This document shows positions 62,882 through 64,000 of a DNA stretch of 64,000 bases, in pieces. Below the pieces are notes generated by a model, which saw nothing but the letters and a program-made list of their open reading frames with translations, did no database searches and was not told where the DNA came from. Numbering within the stretch: the first letter of the stretch is position 1; each line of letters starts with the position of its first letter. The stretch comes from Streptomyces sp. B21-083 (GTDB lineage: Bacteria; Actinomycetota; Actinomycetes; Streptomycetales; Streptomycetaceae): positions 2,294,001-2,358,000 of the forward strand of contig NZ_JARUND010000002.1 of assembly GCF_036898825.1 (NCBI RefSeq), given 5' to 3'. A program made the position numbers and the translations under genes.

Positions 62882-63173
62882 GGGCGGCGGGCCCGGGCTC
62901 ACTGCCGTGCGTTGCGGGCCAGGTCGAGGGCGCTTGCGCCGCCCACCTCTGCCCGGCCGGCGGCCCGACCCGGCAGGTGCAGTCGGACTCGCCCGGCCGT
63001 CCGAGCCACGGCCGGGCGTCGAACCACGCGTGACGGTGACCGTCCTGGGCGGCCTCCCCAAGCCCCCGGAGTCCCCCGGTCACCGGCGCTCCCGGCCCGC
63101 GGCACGTCACCCACCGCGCCGCCCCGACCGCACCCCACCGGCGCCATGAAGCTCCCGCCCATGAGCCGCTCCC
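62882..63173. other. 292-bp gap between convergent GNAT and racemase genes
   Basis: Both genes run towards it. No frame with start, ribosome site and sensible composition is visible on either strand, and no strong hairpin. It should contain the terminators of both genes but I cannot point to them. Confidence 0.4.
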
Positions 63174-63890
63174 TCACTCCGCCGGTCGCCCCCACCCCCG
63201 TCTCTTGGGCAACGGCTTCGCGTAGCTCCCCGCCCGGCTCGTCGTCAGCCCCAGGGCGACCAGTGACTCCGCCAGCTTGACCGCCGCGCCCACCCCGTCG
63301 ACCACCGGCAGCCCCAGCTTCTCCCCCACCGCCCGCTGCAGACCGGTCATCCCCGCGCAACCCAGGACCAGTACCTCGGCCCCCGCCGCCACCGCCCGCT
63401 CGGCCGCCGCGACGAACGCCTCCTCGGTGCGCCGGTCGTCGCCGAGTTCGAGGACGCCGAGGCCGGTGCCGACGACGGCGGCGCAGTTCCGGCCGACGCC
63501 GGCGATGTCGAGGCTGTCCTCGATCTGGCCGCACGAGCGTTCGAGGGTGGTGACGACCCCGTAGCGCCGCCCGAGCAGACACGCGAGGTGCGCGGCGGCC
63601 TCGGTGATGTCGACGACGGGTACGTCCATCAACTCCCGTACGCCTTCCCGCCCGTGCTCACCGAACCCGGCCATGACGACGGCGTCGCAGGGGCCCTCGT
63701 ACGTTCGCAGCGTGTCGAGGACGGCGGCGGCCGAGAGGTAGCTGTCGAGCCAGCCTTCCGCCGACTCGGGGCCCCACCCGGGGGTGAGACCATGCACGGA
63801 GGTGCCGGGGCCTGCGGCGGCCCGGGCACCTCGTACGATCTCCTCGGTCATCGTCCGCGTCGTATTGCAGTTGGTGACGACGATCCGCAC
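63174..63890 (-). CDS. Aspartate/glutamate racemase-family protein (hydantoin racemase-like)
   Basis: A 238-residue protein of the Asp/Glu/hydantoin racemase superfamily. The first catalytic cysteine is in IVVTNCNTTRTMTEEIVRGA and the second in EVLVLGCAGMTGLQRAVGEK, with CDAVVMAGFGEHGREGVREL in between. The subgroup with NxNT(T/S) at the start is mostly hydantoin racemase. The GTG at 63890 follows closely the stop of the upstream gene (three bases into the gap), so the two form an operon; the first 26 codons of the longer frame are excluded. Hydantoin racemase next to a permease would fit hydantoin or allantoin salvage. Confidence 0.88.
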   Translation of the reverse strand: MRIVVTNCNTTRTMTEEIVRGARAAAGPGTSVHGLTPGWGPESAEGWLDSYLSAAAVLDTLRTYEGPCDAVVMAGFGEHGREGVRELMDVPVVDITEAAAHLACLLGRRYGVVTTLERSCGQIEDSLDIAGVGRNCAAVVGTGLGVLELGDDRRTEEAFVAAAERAVAAGAEVLVLGCAGMTGLQRAVGEKLGLPVVDGVGAAVKLAESLVALGLTTSRAGSYAKPLPKRRGWGRPAE

Positions 63891-63892
63891 GC

Positions 63893-64000
63893 TCAGCCCG
63901 CCGCGGACGCGGTATCGGAAGCGGATGACGTTTCGGCTCCGACCGACTCGGCCCGCTCGTCCCGGCACAGGAGCGCGTACAGCCCCGCCGCCAGCGCCGT
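63893..64000 (-). CDS. C-terminal tail of a gene cut by the right edge, probably a permease
   Basis: Only the last 35 codons are inside the window. The sequence ALAAGLYALLCRDERAESVG reads as the end of a last membrane segment followed by an acidic, serine/alanine-rich cytoplasmic tail. The stop at 63893-63895 lies two bases before the racemase GTG, indicating co-translation. A nucleobase/hydantoin (NCS1-type) transporter is a plausible identity from the neighbour, but the fragment alone cannot prove it. Confidence 0.6.
   Translation of the reverse strand, partial: TALAAGLYALLCRDERAESVGAETSSASDTASAAG

Overview
The window is a stretch of Streptomyces-type chromosome. The sequence is very GC-rich with strong G/C at third codon positions, and GTG starts, 4-bp start/stop overlaps and leaderless starts are common. 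Several genes are actinobacterial or Streptomyces hallmarks: whiA, an RbpA-family protein, a Scr1-like XRE/DUF397/HATPase cluster and a mycothiol-dependent-type enzyme. Most of the window looks like core chromosome. I see no IS element, prophage, CRISPR array, rRNA or tRNA.

Left part (1-15.1 kb, almost all minus strand): the 5' part of pgi, an MFS exporter, an RbpA paralogue, secG, tpiA, pgk and gap, with a strong terminator separating gap from pgk. A large secreted M14 carboxypeptidase follows, then the tightly overlapping operon uvrC-rapZ-yvcK/cofD-like-whiA.

Middle (15.3-38 kb): an HTH protein; a LacI regulator with a 28-bp palindromic operator, coupled to a PfkB sugar kinase; uvrA; an MDMPI/DinB-like enzyme and an MBL-fold hydrolase; a polar amino-acid ABC transporter; aroQ; an S66 peptidase; an MHS-type MFS carrier; and a Ca2+/H+ antiporter. 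Next come a terC gene behind a yybP-ykoY (manganese) riboswitch, two TerD-domain proteins, uvrB and an MHYT-domain membrane protein.

Right part (38-64 kb): an O6-alkylguanine methyltransferase, an MFS exporter, a VOC protein, the pseudouridine-degrading pair psuG-psuK, a methyltransferase, a CBS protein, an orphan gltD-like oxidoreductase, and an AhpD-like gene divergent from a MocR regulator. These are followed by the XRE/DUF397/HATPase cluster, a FUSC exporter, and a TIR-NB-ARC (STAND) locus whose reading frame is broken and which faces a divergent gene sharing its C-terminal domain. The window closes with GNAT and RidA genes, and an Asp/Glu (hydantoin) racemase beside the tail of what is probably a permease.

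One regulatory theme links distant genes. A motif TTGTCAGTGgc-N6-TAnnnT, matching the RecA-independent DNA-damage promoter of actinobacteria (RecA-NDp/PafBC type), stands at identical spacing before uvrA, uvrB, the O6-alkylguanine methyltransferase, an MFS exporter, a terD gene and (with weaker -10 boxes) two uncharacterised genes. A degenerate copy precedes uvrC. The most promising undescribed biology is the TIR-NB-ARC pair with its shared helical domain (57.2-59.9 kb) and the uncharacterised gene at 60 kb under a damage-type promoter. A 12-bp palindrome, CACGCGCGCGTG, is also present ten times, far above chance.
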